Made by a program: the position numbers and the translations under genes. A stretch of DNA of 64,000 nt, taken from assembly GCF_029589055.1 (NCBI RefSeq), contig NZ_JARQZP010000007.1, forward strand, positions 930,001-994,000, read 5' to 3'. This stretch comes from Vibrio hannami (GTDB lineage: Bacteria > Pseudomonadota > Gammaproteobacteria > Enterobacterales > Vibrionaceae). The notes under the pieces are model-generated. The model was not told the origin of the DNA. It ran no database searches and saw only the letters and a list, made by a program, of their open reading frames with translations. Of the stretch, positions 1 through 9,168 are shown in pieces (the first letter of the stretch is position 1; every line of letters starts with the position of its first letter).

Positions 1-677
1 GTCGTTTTTAACGGCTGTAATAAAGTCTTCTGTTATCAGCAACGACAGATTGAATTGACGCAAGCGACCGTTTTCACGTTTAACCTTAATAAACTCCATC
101 ACATCCGGGTGGCGGATATCCATGGTGCCCATTTGCGCTCCACGTCTGCCACCAGCGGAGGAAACGGTAAAACACATCTTGTCATAAATATCCATAAACG
201 AAAGTGGGCCAGATGTGTACGCGCCTGCACCGGAAACAAACGCACCGCGTGGGCGAAGAGTGGAAAAGTCATAGCCGATCCCGCACCCAGCTTTAAGCGT
301 TAAACCTGCTTCGTGCACTTTATTTAAGATATCGTCCATAGAATCATGGATAGTGCCGGAGACTGTGCAGTTAATTGTTGAAGTGGCGGGCTTGTGCTCG
401 AATGCACCTGCGTTAGATGTGATTCGTCCTGCTGGGATGGCTCCGTTTCTCAGAGCCCACAAAAATTCTTCATACCACTTTTTCTTATCTTTTTTTCCAG
501 GTCTGAAAGGGCTTTTGCTACGCGCTTAAAAGTGTCATCCAGTCCTTGATCGACCGGCTCTCCATGCTTGGTTTTGAGGCGGTATTTGCTGTCCCAGATT
601 TCCATTGATGTTGCTTGATAAGCAATATCACTCGCGGTGGTGTTGTTGAGGTTGGTTTCGTTGTAAGTGTCTGCCAT
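1..677 (-). CDS. nrdJ: Adenosylcobalamin-dependent (class II) ribonucleotide reductase, N-terminal part, frameshifted, cut by window edge
   Basis: Class II reductases make deoxyribonucleotides with coenzyme B12 and need no oxygen. Reading the minus strand from 677 gives the N-terminal segment; beyond about 490 the same protein continues in another frame to position 1 with family-typical stretches (STINCTVSGT, KAGCGIGYDFSTLRPRG, GGRRGAQMGTMDIRHPDV). The frames join if the seven-A run (T490-496 on the plus strand) had eight bases. That fits a one-base deletion, in the sequencing or in the genome. I chose the ATG at 677 over the upstream one at 704 because AAGGAA lies about 10 nt before it. The C-terminal part is outside the window. 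Confidence 0.85.
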
Positions 678-827
678 GGTTGGAAATTTCCTTGTCTTTG
701 GCATGGTTTTTGTTGAGTTTTTCTGCCGTTTAATCTAATGATCAAAGCACTGATGAAAAAGATCTTCAAGTCTTGATCTTTTGGAAGTAAGAGGTTATCC
801 AGAAGTGGTTTTGTGAAGTGTTAAGCA

Positions 828-867
828 GAGCCCAAATCAAGATGAAACAACGACTTAAATTGGGCTC
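828..867 (-). terminator. Hairpin downstream of the SLC13 permease
   Basis: GAGCCCAA at 828-835 pairs with TTGGGCTC at 860-867, and the inner bases extend the stem imperfectly. It lies about 30 nt beyond the permease stop. There is no clear U-run on the minus strand, so it may be a weak terminator or an mRNA-stabilising hairpin. Confidence 0.45.
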
Positions 868-893
868 AAATATTAGGTTGAAACTTTTTCAAC

Positions 894-2264
894 TTACCAG
901 AAAAAATGAGCAATAATTGCAAGTACGAAGATACAAACGAAGTTTAGTACCACACCAACTCTCATCATATCTTTTTGCTCTATATGCCCTGAACCAAATA
1001 CCAAAGCATTAGGTGGGGTAGCCACAGGAAGCATAAAGGCACAAGAAGCGGAAACTGCAATGATGACGGAAAGGATAATAGGAGAAACACCCAACATCTC
1101 TGCAATACTGGCAAAAATCGGGATAAGTAGTGCGGCACTGGCAGTGTTGCTAGCAAATTCTGTTAAGAACACCACAAAGCCAATTACACAAAGCAGGGTG
1201 ATAAACAGTCCCATCTGACTTAAAAAGGCACTCAGTTGCTCAGCCAGGAACACGCTGGTCCCGGTTGCTTTTAGAACGTTGCTTAAGCAGATACCACCGC
1301 CAAACAACAGTAATACACCCCAGTCGACGGTTCTTTCAATGTCCTTCCATTCTACAACTCTTGATGCGCCAAGAAGCAATATTGCCCCGATAGCAACCAG
1401 GGTATCGAACTTGGCGTATCCACCAAGCATTGCATTAATTGGTTTACTGAATATCCAGAAAGTAACGGTTAAGGCAAATATTGCCAGTGTTATCTTGCGG
1501 TTTGTCGTCCATGTTAGGGTTGTATGGTTAATCTCAAATGTGTGGTTGAGATTTGGTTTGGTCATCAGGTAAATCACGGTGACAGCTATTGGAAGCAATG
1601 TTAGCGACACGGGTAACCCTAACGCTACCCAATCAGTGAAGTTTAGCCCCATTTCAGCTGCAGCGATGGCGTTTGGCGGGCTGCCAACCAGGGTCGCGAT
1701 GCCCCCGATAGACGCGCAATATGCAATGCCCAGCAAAACAAAGATGTAAGTGCTTTTATGTGTTTTCTCATCCACGTTTGCCATCACGCCTAACACTAAA
1801 GGAAGCATCATTGCGATGGTTGCAGTATTGGATATCCACATCGACAAACCTGCGCTCACAGAAAACAGCATAAGCACAGCAACAGACATTTTTCCTTTTG
1901 CTGCGATTAACACCTGATCGGCAATGGCTTTATCAATCTCTTGTTTATGCAAAGCTGCTGCGAGGGAAAAGCCACCGAGAAATATAAAAATGATAGAGCT
2001 GGAAAAATAGCTGAGCGCTTTTGAAGTGTCAAAGATATTGAAGACGATCGCCAACATTGGCACAAGCAGGGCGGTAATACTGACATGCAAGGCTTCTGTG
2101 AGCCACAGTATCGCGATAAAGATAAGTATACTCAGTCCGTGAACAACACTAGGTTCGAACGGTAATGTGTGGAGAAGGAAAACAAAAAGTATAGCATCGC
2201 CTAAGATTATCAATGTATTACGACTTAGAAAATCCTTAGGAGAAGGGAAGCTTAACGCCATCAT
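894..2264 (-). CDS. SLC13/DASS family anion (dicarboxylate) permease
   Basis: A 456-residue inner-membrane protein with about 11-12 hydrophobic segments, the usual length for the DASS family, which imports di- and tricarboxylates or other anions, usually with Na+. Family signatures are visible: an SNTATIAMMLP stretch around residue 145, the paired ASNTASAALLIPI stretch in the second half, and a PVATPPNALVFGSG signature near the C terminus. AGGAG lies 6 nt before the first ATG. The gene stands alone between nrdJ and sanA. The substrate cannot be read from sequence; succinate-like dicarboxylates are the commonest for relatives. Confidence 0.85.
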   Translation of the reverse strand: MMALSFPSPKDFLSRNTLIILGDAILFVFLLHTLPFEPSVVHGLSILIFIAILWLTEALHVSITALLVPMLAIVFNIFDTSKALSYFSSSIIFIFLGGFSLAAALHKQEIDKAIADQVLIAAKGKMSVAVLMLFSVSAGLSMWISNTATIAMMLPLVLGVMANVDEKTHKSTYIFVLLGIAYCASIGGIATLVGSPPNAIAAAEMGLNFTDWVALGLPVSLTLLPIAVTVIYLMTKPNLNHTFEINHTTLTWTTNRKITLAIFALTVTFWIFSKPINAMLGGYAKFDTLVAIGAILLLGASRVVEWKDIERTVDWGVLLLFGGGICLSNVLKATGTSVFLAEQLSAFLSQMGLFITLLCVIGFVVFLTEFASNTASAALLIPIFASIAEMLGVSPIILSVIIAVSASCAFMLPVATPPNALVFGSGHIEQKDMMRVGVVLNFVCIFVLAIIAHFFW

Positions 2265-2304
2265 GATTAACTCCTATAAAGATTAAAAACTTACATTGAT
2301 TATA

Positions 2305-2357
2305 GGAGCTGGGGAGATGCAAATTCAGCTCCGAATCCTTTGGCAAGCAGGATTCGG
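2305..2357 (-). other. Two overlapping hairpins in the permease leader
   Basis: GGAGCTG (2305-2311) pairs with CAGCTCC (2326-2332), and CCGAATCC (2331-2338) pairs with GGATTCGG (2350-2357). The hairpins share two bases, so they could compete. They lie in the 5' region of the permease transcript and after the sanA stop. Neither is followed by a U-run. Confidence 0.35.
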
Positions 2358-2417
2358 GGCAAAAATTGATTTAGATAAATAAAATGCTAAATAAATGTTT
2401 AAAAAGTAACGATTAGG

Positions 2418-3095
2418 TTAACTTGGCTGCTGCGTTATAGGTTCTTTGGGACCTAAGAACTTCGGTTTAGTTTCCAGTATATAGAGGTCAAGCAGCGCCT
2501 TAACGCGGGCAAATACCTCTCTGAACCGTACTTTAATTCCTGACTGTTGAGCGGGGCCAGGAACGGCAAGGCATACGGCATGAATATCATAGTGTTTAGC
2601 GATAAACAGAGCCCGTTCGCAATGGAATTTTTGGGTAACGATAATAAATTCGTCTGCATCAAATATTTCTTTTGAACGTACAATTGAATCCAACGTTCTG
2701 AAACCAGCATAGTCCAGATGTATCGCTTCTTCTGGTACTCCAGCCTTGAGTAAGTCCCGTTTCATCGTCCATGGTTCGTTATACGAGCGATGTGCATTGT
2801 CGCCACTCATCAGGAACGCTTTCACTTTTCCTTCTTTATACAGCTTAATCGCAGCGTTTATTCTATTGGTATAGTAATCGTTTAGAATTTTACCAAGGTA
2901 CTTGCTTGTCCCCAGAACCAGCGCAACGTCATAGTCAGGTAGCTCTTCTATCTCGGTATAAATATTGTCGGAGGTGGTCCAGCCCACAACAAAGTCTGCG
3001 GTGCCAATAGCGATTACTGCTGTTAGTAACAAGAAACCAACGAACTTAAAAAAACGCTGTGCAAAAGTGGGTTTTCGACCGAATATCTTTCTCAC
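2418..3095 (-). CDS. sanA: SanA-like YdcF/DUF218 envelope protein
   Basis: SanA is a bitopic inner-membrane protein that supports the envelope barrier (vancomycin exclusion at high temperature in E. coli). The match to E. coli SanA is visible by eye: the ALVLGTSKYL start of the DUF218 domain, MSGDNAHRSYNEP, LDYAGFRTLDSIVR, TQKFHCERALFIA and PKFLGP near the end. One membrane helix follows a short basic N terminus. I prefer the GTG at 3095, just after the DUF3392 stop, because the product then aligns with the E. coli N terminus; an upstream GTG at 3128 would overlap DUF3392. It is probably co-transcribed with DUF3392. Confidence 0.88.
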   Translation of the reverse strand: MRKIFGRKPTFAQRFFKFVGFLLLTAVIAIGTADFVVGWTTSDNIYTEIEELPDYDVALVLGTSKYLGKILNDYYTNRINAAIKLYKEGKVKAFLMSGDNAHRSYNEPWTMKRDLLKAGVPEEAIHLDYAGFRTLDSIVRSKEIFDADEFIIVTQKFHCERALFIAKHYDIHAVCLAVPGPAQQSGIKVRFREVFARVKALLDLYILETKPKFLGPKEPITQQPS

Positions 3096-3100
3096 AATGA

Positions 3101-3424
3101 TTACACCTGTCTGTTCTTCTGGGCCCACATCCCAATAAGGATGAAGCAGCTGAATATTAGGGTAAACATGAGCCCTGGCTCCAGACTCCTCAGTGTTTTT
3201 GCGAGGTATGGAGTTGCATAGACGATAAGCATGCCATAACCAAAGGCATTCAGAAGTACAAATGCACCGGTTCTAAAAAAGAAGTTATGGCCTGACAGCA
3301 TTTTTCTCAGCATTCGATTGATGTCATTACCAGCCATTACTAGAAAGCAGGCGATCATCGCAGTTGAAAGCTCCGGGATATAAGGATAAATATGCTTACC
3401 CACGGGTGCGAGTACATCGAGCAT
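3101..3424 (-). CDS. DUF3392 family membrane protein
   Basis: A 107-residue hydrophobic protein with about three transmembrane segments, matching the small DUF3392 family common in Vibrio. AGGGA lies about 8 nt before the ATG. It is the first gene of a two-gene unit with sanA. The function is unknown; the pairing with sanA suggests an envelope role, which is inference only. Confidence 0.75.
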   Translation of the reverse strand: MLDVLAPVGKHIYPYIPELSTAMIACFLVMAGNDINRMLRKMLSGHNFFFRTGAFVLLNAFGYGMLIVYATPYLAKTLRSLEPGLMFTLIFSCFILIGMWAQKNRQV

Positions 3425-3554
3425 AAGAACAGTCCCTTGATTAAACGTAGAGGGATAATATCGCCTATTTTTACTTTTATCACCTGAAATTACTGGTTTT
3501 TATGACCTTAGGGTATACTCGCTTCTCTCAGATAAAGCAGCATTAGCAAACTAA

Positions 3555-5903
3555 ATGAATTCTTTACCAATCAACGCAATCTTTCCTGAATTTGAAAAGC
3601 GAGTCCAGTCAGACCATTTGGTTGTAGAGGCAGAAACCGGCTCCGGCAAGTCAACCTGCTTGCCTCTTTGGGCTGCGAAATACGGCCGGGTCCTTGTGAT
3701 AGAGCCAAGAAGAATCGCTTGTACATCGTTAGCAGAATATCTGGCAGAGCAAGATGGTTCGCCTCTGGGAAAGAAGATAGGGTATGCCATAAAGCTAGAG
3801 TCCAGGTTTGATCAGATTACTGAGGTGGTTTTTGTTACCCCGGGCGTTGCATTGAGGTGGCTTTCTGAAGGTGCATTGAGCCAGTTTGATTATGTGATGA
3901 TTGATGAGTTCCACGAACGCAGATGGGATACCGACTTGCTTTTGGCCTTGCTATTAAAAGCAAACCAGCATCGGTTGATTGTCACTTCGGCTACGATGGA
4001 AGGTGAGAAGCTTTGCAACTATATCAACGGAAAACGACTGATATCCGAGGGACGTAATTATCACGTATCTGTCCGATATAGAGCGAGAGATTCGCACTAT
4101 TTACCGGATTCCAGAAATATAGAACAAGGTGTTTTCGATGCGGTTGAACAGGCACTTAAAGAAACATCTGGGGATATTCTGGTTTTTCTTCCGGGTCGCA
4201 AAGAGATAACACAGTGTGCCCAAAAACTGCGTAGTTTCAGTGATATTGAGATTGTTCCATTACACGCATCGGTTTCCGATAACGAAAGATATCGGGCACT
4301 GCACCAGCTTGAGCGACAGAAAGTGGTACTCGCGACTAACGTGGCAGAAACTTCCCTTACCATTCCGAATATTACCGTGGTGATAGATAGTGGCCTTGAA
4401 AGGAGAACACTTCAGCGAAATGGACGTACGGTATTAAGCTTAAAGTCCATATCAAAAGCCAGTGCTAAACAGAGAGCTGGTCGGGCAGGGCGTGTGACCG
4501 ACGGAACCTGTGTTCGACTCTATGGTGAGTTTGCTCCACTTGAACTGGTAACACCGCCAGAGCTTATGAGAGAAGAGCTGACAGAAGCGATGCTGGCGTC
4601 TGCATGTTGTGATAACCGTTTAGAAGATCTGGACTTTCTGGATAGCTTGCCAGAGAAGTCTCTGACAAATGCAAAATCAATGCTTCATTCTATGGAAGCC
4701 ATTGATGAAAAAGGAAAGGCAACAGACCATGGTCGCCTTTTATATCCGCTACCGATAGATGCCATTTACGCAGACTTGTTAACCCGAATGCCAACTAAAA
4801 CCTTAAAAGAGGCGATGGTTGACCTGTCGGCAGCTTTGTCTGTTCCCGCCTCTATTTTCAAGCTACCTAATAGTGAACAGAAACTGGAAATGGTAGCTCA
4901 ATGGGAGCCTCTATCCTGCGATGCGATAACATACTTAAAGCTGATTCGAGACGAAAAGTGTGAAGCATTAGAAGTGGATTTCGATGCACTAAAAGAAGCA
5001 AAGGGTTTATCTCAGCAAATGCGTGAAGCATTAGGTCTGCCAAAGCTGGAAGTTGCCTCTCGTTTTGATCGTGATGCCTTTGTGAAAGCGATAATCGAAT
5101 CTCATCCCGAGTTGGTTTACGTGCGAAGAGAAAAAAGACGCGACGCAATGGGTAATGGATTGGCAGAAGTATTGCCTGGGAGAAACAGCCGATTCAGTGA
5201 CAAGGACGAAGCAGCAATTGTTTTGGATCAGCACAGCGTTCCTGGGCGCGGGGTCAAACAAACGCTTAATCTGGCATCCGTAACTATGCCTGTCACCCTG
5301 AAAACTCTTAAAGAACTAGAGTTGGGTGATTGGCAGCAGGGTGAAACGGTCATGACAGAAAGCGGTATATCTTCTATTTTAAATCTCGTTTATGCGGGAA
5401 GATGTATAGCAACCAAAGAGATCGAGCCAGAAGGAGAGTTGCTGGTGAAACCGCTGGTGGAAGCTGTAACCTCAGGAGCTTTACTACCAGGACTGGCAGA
5501 GAAGAGAATTCAGGAGATAGAGCATTGGAAGCTTTATGTCGACCTTAAGCTAGATGAGCGATGTAGTGACCACGAGAACCTGACGTTCGAGTCGTGGTTT
5601 ACTAAGCAGCTTAAGGATCTGGGCGTTACCTCCGTGGAAGAGCTGGATATTTTCTCAGAGGAAGATTTTGAGTTTGATGGTATTCCTTACTGGGAATACA
5701 AGAACTTTGCCGAAACCTACCCATATCATCTGAACATTGGTGATTTGCGGCTCGGTGTAGAGTATATGCCATCTCGTAAATTGATTTATGTAATTTATAA
5801 GAGTGGGCTAAGAAAAGCAGATCCAAAACGAATTGAGTTACCAGTATGGAAAGGTTGGCGAATCCAGTATAAAAAGGCGAGCCGTATTGTTGATATCCGA
5901 TAA
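3555..5903 (+). CDS. DEAH/RHA-type ATP-dependent RNA helicase, HrpB-like
   Basis: A 782-residue cytoplasmic superfamily 2 helicase. The motifs are in order: Walker A AETGSGKST (about residues 26-34), IEPRR (Ia), DEFHER (117-122, the HrpB form of the DEAH box), TSAT (144-147), ATNVAETSLTIP (V) and QRAGRAGR (VI), then a helicase-associated region. It is slightly shorter than E. coli HrpB (about 820 residues) and the C terminus diverges, so it may be a paralogue. It is transcribed divergently from DUF3392-sanA across a 130-bp gap. The RNA target is unknown. Confidence 0.85.
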   Translation: MNSLPINAIFPEFEKRVQSDHLVVEAETGSGKSTCLPLWAAKYGRVLVIEPRRIACTSLAEYLAEQDGSPLGKKIGYAIKLESRFDQITEVVFVTPGVALRWLSEGALSQFDYVMIDEFHERRWDTDLLLALLLKANQHRLIVTSATMEGEKLCNYINGKRLISEGRNYHVSVRYRARDSHYLPDSRNIEQGVFDAVEQALKETSGDILVFLPGRKEITQCAQKLRSFSDIEIVPLHASVSDNERYRALHQLERQKVVLATNVAETSLTIPNITVVIDSGLERRTLQRNGRTVLSLKSISKASAKQRAGRAGRVTDGTCVRLYGEFAPLELVTPPELMREELTEAMLASACCDNRLEDLDFLDSLPEKSLTNAKSMLHSMEAIDEKGKATDHGRLLYPLPIDAIYADLLTRMPTKTLKEAMVDLSAALSVPASIFKLPNSEQKLEMVAQWEPLSCDAITYLKLIRDEKCEALEVDFDALKEAKGLSQQMREALGLPKLEVASRFDRDAFVKAIIESHPELVYVRREKRRDAMGNGLAEVLPGRNSRFSDKDEAAIVLDQHSVPGRGVKQTLNLASVTMPVTLKTLKELELGDWQQGETVMTESGISSILNLVYAGRCIATKEIEPEGELLVKPLVEAVTSGALLPGLAEKRIQEIEHWKLYVDLKLDERCSDHENLTFESWFTKQLKDLGVTSVEELDIFSEEDFEFDGIPYWEYKNFAETYPYHLNIGDLRLGVEYMPSRKLIYVIYKSGLRKADPKRIELPVWKGWRIQYKKASRIVDIR

Positions 5904-5944
5904 ATTTCGACTCGTGAATTATTACGCGTTTTTGGCAACATATT

Positions 5945-5962
5945 TATGTATTGCAATACATA
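5945..5962. promoter_or_regulatory. 18-bp perfect palindrome, possible operator
   Basis: TATGTATTGCAATACATA is perfectly self-complementary and is flanked by AACATAT on the left and ATATGTT on the right. It lies about 135 bp before the next gene in an AT-rich gap (5904-6096). No regulator is assigned. Confidence 0.45.
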
Positions 5963-6096
5963 TGTTAACAATATGGTGTTTTTATACCTTTAGTTATAGA
6001 ACAAAATGGTCTAAATTCGATTGTTACATAACCTATTGATATAAAGTTAGCTCTATCAGATAGTAGACTTTCATAATCTACTGTGTTGGGGAGCAT

Positions 6097-6477
6097 ATGG
6101 TGGATAAACAAAATAGTGAAGTAGTTATTTTTGACTACACAACATTTTTAGGTGCTGACAGTAAGAAAAAATGGACCTTCGTCGAGGCATTCTCCTCTAT
6201 CGCCCCTGTGTTTGGATTGGCGTGGCGGAATACCTTAGAGAAAGAGATGAATCCTCAAGAGAGGTTTATCGATAAAGCGAACAGCTCCTTATCGGCACAA
6301 AGCAGTGATGAATCCAACATCATAAGGCTTGCGGAGATCGCTAAGCTAGAAGGGATCAAAGAGCTTAAATTGATGATGCCCTATGAGCTGGATCAGAATC
6401 AGCTTGATAATATCAGTCAGGAGAGTGAGGCAGAAATTTCACGCTCTGCTCAAGACGAGTTTATGATTCGTTTTTGA
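6097..6477 (+). CDS. Hypothetical protein, 126 residues
   Basis: I do not recognise a family. The protein is soluble and acidic toward the C terminus, with no signal peptide or membrane segment. The N-terminal half is aromatic-rich (FDYTTFLGAD, FGLAWRN) and the rest is mostly helical and charged. GGGGAG ends 3 nt before the ATG and 6 nt before an in-frame GTG at 6100, so either may start translation. An intrinsic terminator follows at 6503, making it a single-gene unit. The palindrome at 5945 lies in its upstream region. Confidence 0.6.
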   Translation: MVDKQNSEVVIFDYTTFLGADSKKKWTFVEAFSSIAPVFGLAWRNTLEKEMNPQERFIDKANSSLSAQSSDESNIIRLAEIAKLEGIKELKLMMPYELDQNQLDNISQESEAEISRSAQDEFMIRF

Positions 6478-6502
6478 TGGCGTTTGCCGGCACTACAAGT
6501 TT

Positions 6503-6540
6503 AAAAAAGCCAGATGTCCGTCGAGGTCATCTGGCTTTTT
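6503..6540. terminator. Bidirectional intrinsic terminator
   Basis: AAGCCAGATG and CATCTGGCTT form a perfect stem, with A-runs on the left and T-runs on the right. It sits between the convergent hypothetical gene and pflB and can end transcription both ways. Confidence 0.85.
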
Positions 6541-6561
6541 GTTATAAGAGGCTTTATCTCG

Positions 6562-8859
6562 TTACATTTTTTCAGTAAATGTACGGGTAATCACATCCTG
6601 TTGCTGCTCTTTTGTTAGAGAGTTAAAGCGCACAGCATACCCAGAAACCCGGATAGTTAATTGAGGGTATTTCTCTGGGTGATCCACTGCATCTAACAGC
6701 ATTTCTCTGTTAAGAACGTTAACGTTAAGATGTTGACCACCTTCAATATCAATACCGTTTTGGCTTTCTTCGTGGTGGAAGTAACCATCCATTAATGCAG
6801 CCAGGTTTTGTTTCTGACTATCATCGTCTTTACCCAGAGCACCAGGTACGATTGAGAAAGTGTATGAAATACCGTCTTTCGCGGAAGAAAACGGCAGTTT
6901 TGATACCGATGTTAAAGATGCGACAGCGCCATTCTGGTCACGTCCGTGCATAGGGTTTGCACCTGGGCCAAATGGCATACCTGCTTCCCGACCGTCAGGT
7001 GTGTTACCTGTTTTCTTACCATAAACCACATTGGATGTGATGGTCAGAATTGATTGAGTTGGCGTTGCTTCGCGGTAAGTATGCTTCTTTTGAATTTTCT
7101 TCATAAAGCGTTCTACTAGTTCACAAGCAATATCATCCACGCGTGGATCATTGTTACCGAACTGAGGGTACTCGCCGTCGATATCAAAATCGATCGCCAG
7201 ACCATTTTCGTCGCGGATTGGCGTTACTTTTGCGTATTTGATTGCGGCTAAAGAGTCCGCAACCACAGAAAGACCAGCAATACCACAAGCCATTGTGCGA
7301 TAAACATCTTTGTCCATCAGAGCCATTAGAGATGCTTCATAGCTGTATCTGTCGTGCGAGTAGTGAATGATGTTTAGTGCCGTGACATATTGAGTAGCCA
7401 GCCACTCTAGAACTTCATCAAATTGAGGCATAAGGCGATCAAAATTCAGAACTGTATCTGAAATAATCTCACGCTTAGGGCCTACCTGTACTTTAGATTT
7501 TTCATCGATACCGCCGTTGATGGTGTAAAGCAAAGCTTTTGCCAGGTTTGCTCGCGCACCAAAGAACTGCATATGTTTACCTACAATCTGTGGGCTAACA
7601 CAGCAAGCAATCGCGTAATCGTCGTTGTTAAAGTCTGCACGCATCAAATCATCGTTTTCATACTGAACGGATGAAGTATCAATCGACACTTTTGCAGCAT
7701 AGCGCTTAAACGCCTCTGGTAATTGCTCAGACCAAAGAATAGTCATGTTTGGCTCTGGAGCTGGTCCCATGTTGTATAAGGTATGCAAGTAACGGAAAGT
7801 GGTTTTAGTTACCAGTGTACGGCCATCTACACCCATACCAGCCATTGCTTCCGTTGCCCAGATAGGGTCGCCAGAGAATAGTGAATCGTAATCAGGAGTA
7901 CGTAGGAATCTAACCATGCGTAGCTTCATGATGAAGTGATCAACCAGCTCCTGAGCTTCAGTTTCAGTTAATGTGCCGTTTGCAAGATCTCGTTCAACAT
8001 ATACATCAAGGAAGGTTGAAGTACGACCCAATGACATCGCGGCACCATTTTGCGATTTAACCGCAGCTAAGTAACCAAAGTAAGTAAATTGAATCGCTTC
8101 CTGAGCTGTTTTTGCCGGCACAGACATGTCGATACCATATTTAAGACCCATCTGGTGTATGTCTTTCAGGGCTTGAATCTGGTCGGCTAATTCTTCGCGA
8201 AGGCGCAGTACTTTATCTAGACCTTCACCTTGTTCCAGGTATGTTTGAGTAGAGTTGAACTGCTCTTGCTTATCGGCAATCAGGAATTCAATACCGTACA
8301 GCGCAAGTCGACGGTAGTCACCGATGATTCGACCACGGCCATAAGCATCTGGCAAGCCAGTGATAATGCCAGACTTACGGCAGGCCAGAATGTCTTTGGT
8401 ATAAAGGTCAAAACACGCTTTGTTATGTGTTTTTCTGTACTCTGTGAAGGTTTTTTCAACTGCAGGATCCAGTTCACGGCCATATACTTCACAAGAGTTT
8501 TTCACCATGCGAATACCACCATTCGCGATAATACCGCGCTTTAGTGGTTTGTCAGTTTGTAGGCCAACGATGGTTTCCAGTTCTTTGTTGATATAACCAG
8601 CATCGTGGGAAATGATGGTAGAAGGCAGGTCGGTATCAAAGTCGAGTGGGGCATGAGTGCGACTCTCTTCCTTAATTCCTTCGAGTACCGCGTTCCATAA
8701 GGTCGTCGTGGATTCAGTTGCTTCAGCTAAAAACGACTCATCGCCCTCGTATGGCGTATAGTTGTTCTGGATAAAGTCACGAGTGTTTACTTCTTTTTGC
8801 CAATCGCCAGCTGTAAAGCCTTTCCAGGCTTCAATCATTGCAGTTGTTGGAATCGTCAT
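6562..8859 (-). CDS. pflB: Formate C-acetyltransferase (pyruvate formate-lyase)
   Basis: This glycyl-radical enzyme converts pyruvate and CoA to acetyl-CoA and formate without oxygen. About 765 residues, close to E. coli PflB (760). The adjacent catalytic cysteines are in IACCVSPQIVG, and the glycyl-radical site lies near the C terminus in RVSGYAVRF. GAGGT precedes two consecutive ATGs; the second (8859) has better spacing. No activase (pflA) or formate channel (focA) gene is adjacent, so activation must come from elsewhere. It lies downstream of the cytochrome operon in the same orientation, separated by a terminator. Confidence 0.95.
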   Translation of the reverse strand: MTIPTTAMIEAWKGFTAGDWQKEVNTRDFIQNNYTPYEGDESFLAEATESTTTLWNAVLEGIKEESRTHAPLDFDTDLPSTIISHDAGYINKELETIVGLQTDKPLKRGIIANGGIRMVKNSCEVYGRELDPAVEKTFTEYRKTHNKACFDLYTKDILACRKSGIITGLPDAYGRGRIIGDYRRLALYGIEFLIADKQEQFNSTQTYLEQGEGLDKVLRLREELADQIQALKDIHQMGLKYGIDMSVPAKTAQEAIQFTYFGYLAAVKSQNGAAMSLGRTSTFLDVYVERDLANGTLTETEAQELVDHFIMKLRMVRFLRTPDYDSLFSGDPIWATEAMAGMGVDGRTLVTKTTFRYLHTLYNMGPAPEPNMTILWSEQLPEAFKRYAAKVSIDTSSVQYENDDLMRADFNNDDYAIACCVSPQIVGKHMQFFGARANLAKALLYTINGGIDEKSKVQVGPKREIISDTVLNFDRLMPQFDEVLEWLATQYVTALNIIHYSHDRYSYEASLMALMDKDVYRTMACGIAGLSVVADSLAAIKYAKVTPIRDENGLAIDFDIDGEYPQFGNNDPRVDDIACELVERFMKKIQKKHTYREATPTQSILTITSNVVYGKKTGNTPDGREAGMPFGPGANPMHGRDQNGAVASLTSVSKLPFSSAKDGISYTFSIVPGALGKDDDSQKQNLAALMDGYFHHEESQNGIDIEGGQHLNVNVLNREMLLDAVDHPEKYPQLTIRVSGYAVRFNSLTKEQQQDVITRTFTEKM

Positions 8860-9017
8860 CATCTTACCTCATGGAATAATGGTTTGATTAATCTGGAAAC
8901 AAATATCTCTTCTTGTCGTTGTATTTATGAAGGGAATCTTTGTGATATTTGTTGAACGCAGAGGAATATATTGCATAGAAAAGAATGAGTAAAATGAATG
9001 TTTTGCAGATTTAATAT

Positions 9018-9035
9018 GCAAAATGTGCATTTTGC
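9018..9035. promoter_or_regulatory. Inverted repeat upstream of pflB
   Basis: GCAAAATG and CATTTTGC are perfect 8-bp arms around a 2-bp centre, about 160 bp upstream of pflB. The 309-bp gap 8860-9168 otherwise holds the upstream terminator and AT-rich sequence. I could not find a convincing FNR box. It may be an operator or activator site for pflB. Confidence 0.45.
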
Positions 9036-9108
9036 GTTAATGAGAATAAGTGGTGTTGTTTTATAGTTCTTCGGAATATAAATAGAGAAATTGTTACTGA
9101 TTTACATG

Positions 9109-9147
9109 AAAAAAAGCACCTTAGGCAGAAAGCCAAAAAGTGCTTTT
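9109..9147 (-). terminator. Terminator of the reductase-cytochrome operon
   Basis: On the minus strand AAAAGCAC pairs with GTGCTTTT, followed by more T residues. It lies just beyond the stop of the cytochrome b fusion gene and separates this operon from pflB. Confidence 0.75.
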
Positions 9148-9168
9148 AGGTATGTATTTAGTGGGAAT

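Noticed and set aside
5833..6039. A 68-residue ORF at the end of the helicase gene
   Set aside because: It starts inside the helicase gene and runs through AT-rich intergenic sequence with no RBS or family.
8860..8960. FNR box at the pflB promoter
   Set aside because: TTGAT-like pieces occur but no pair at the right spacing.
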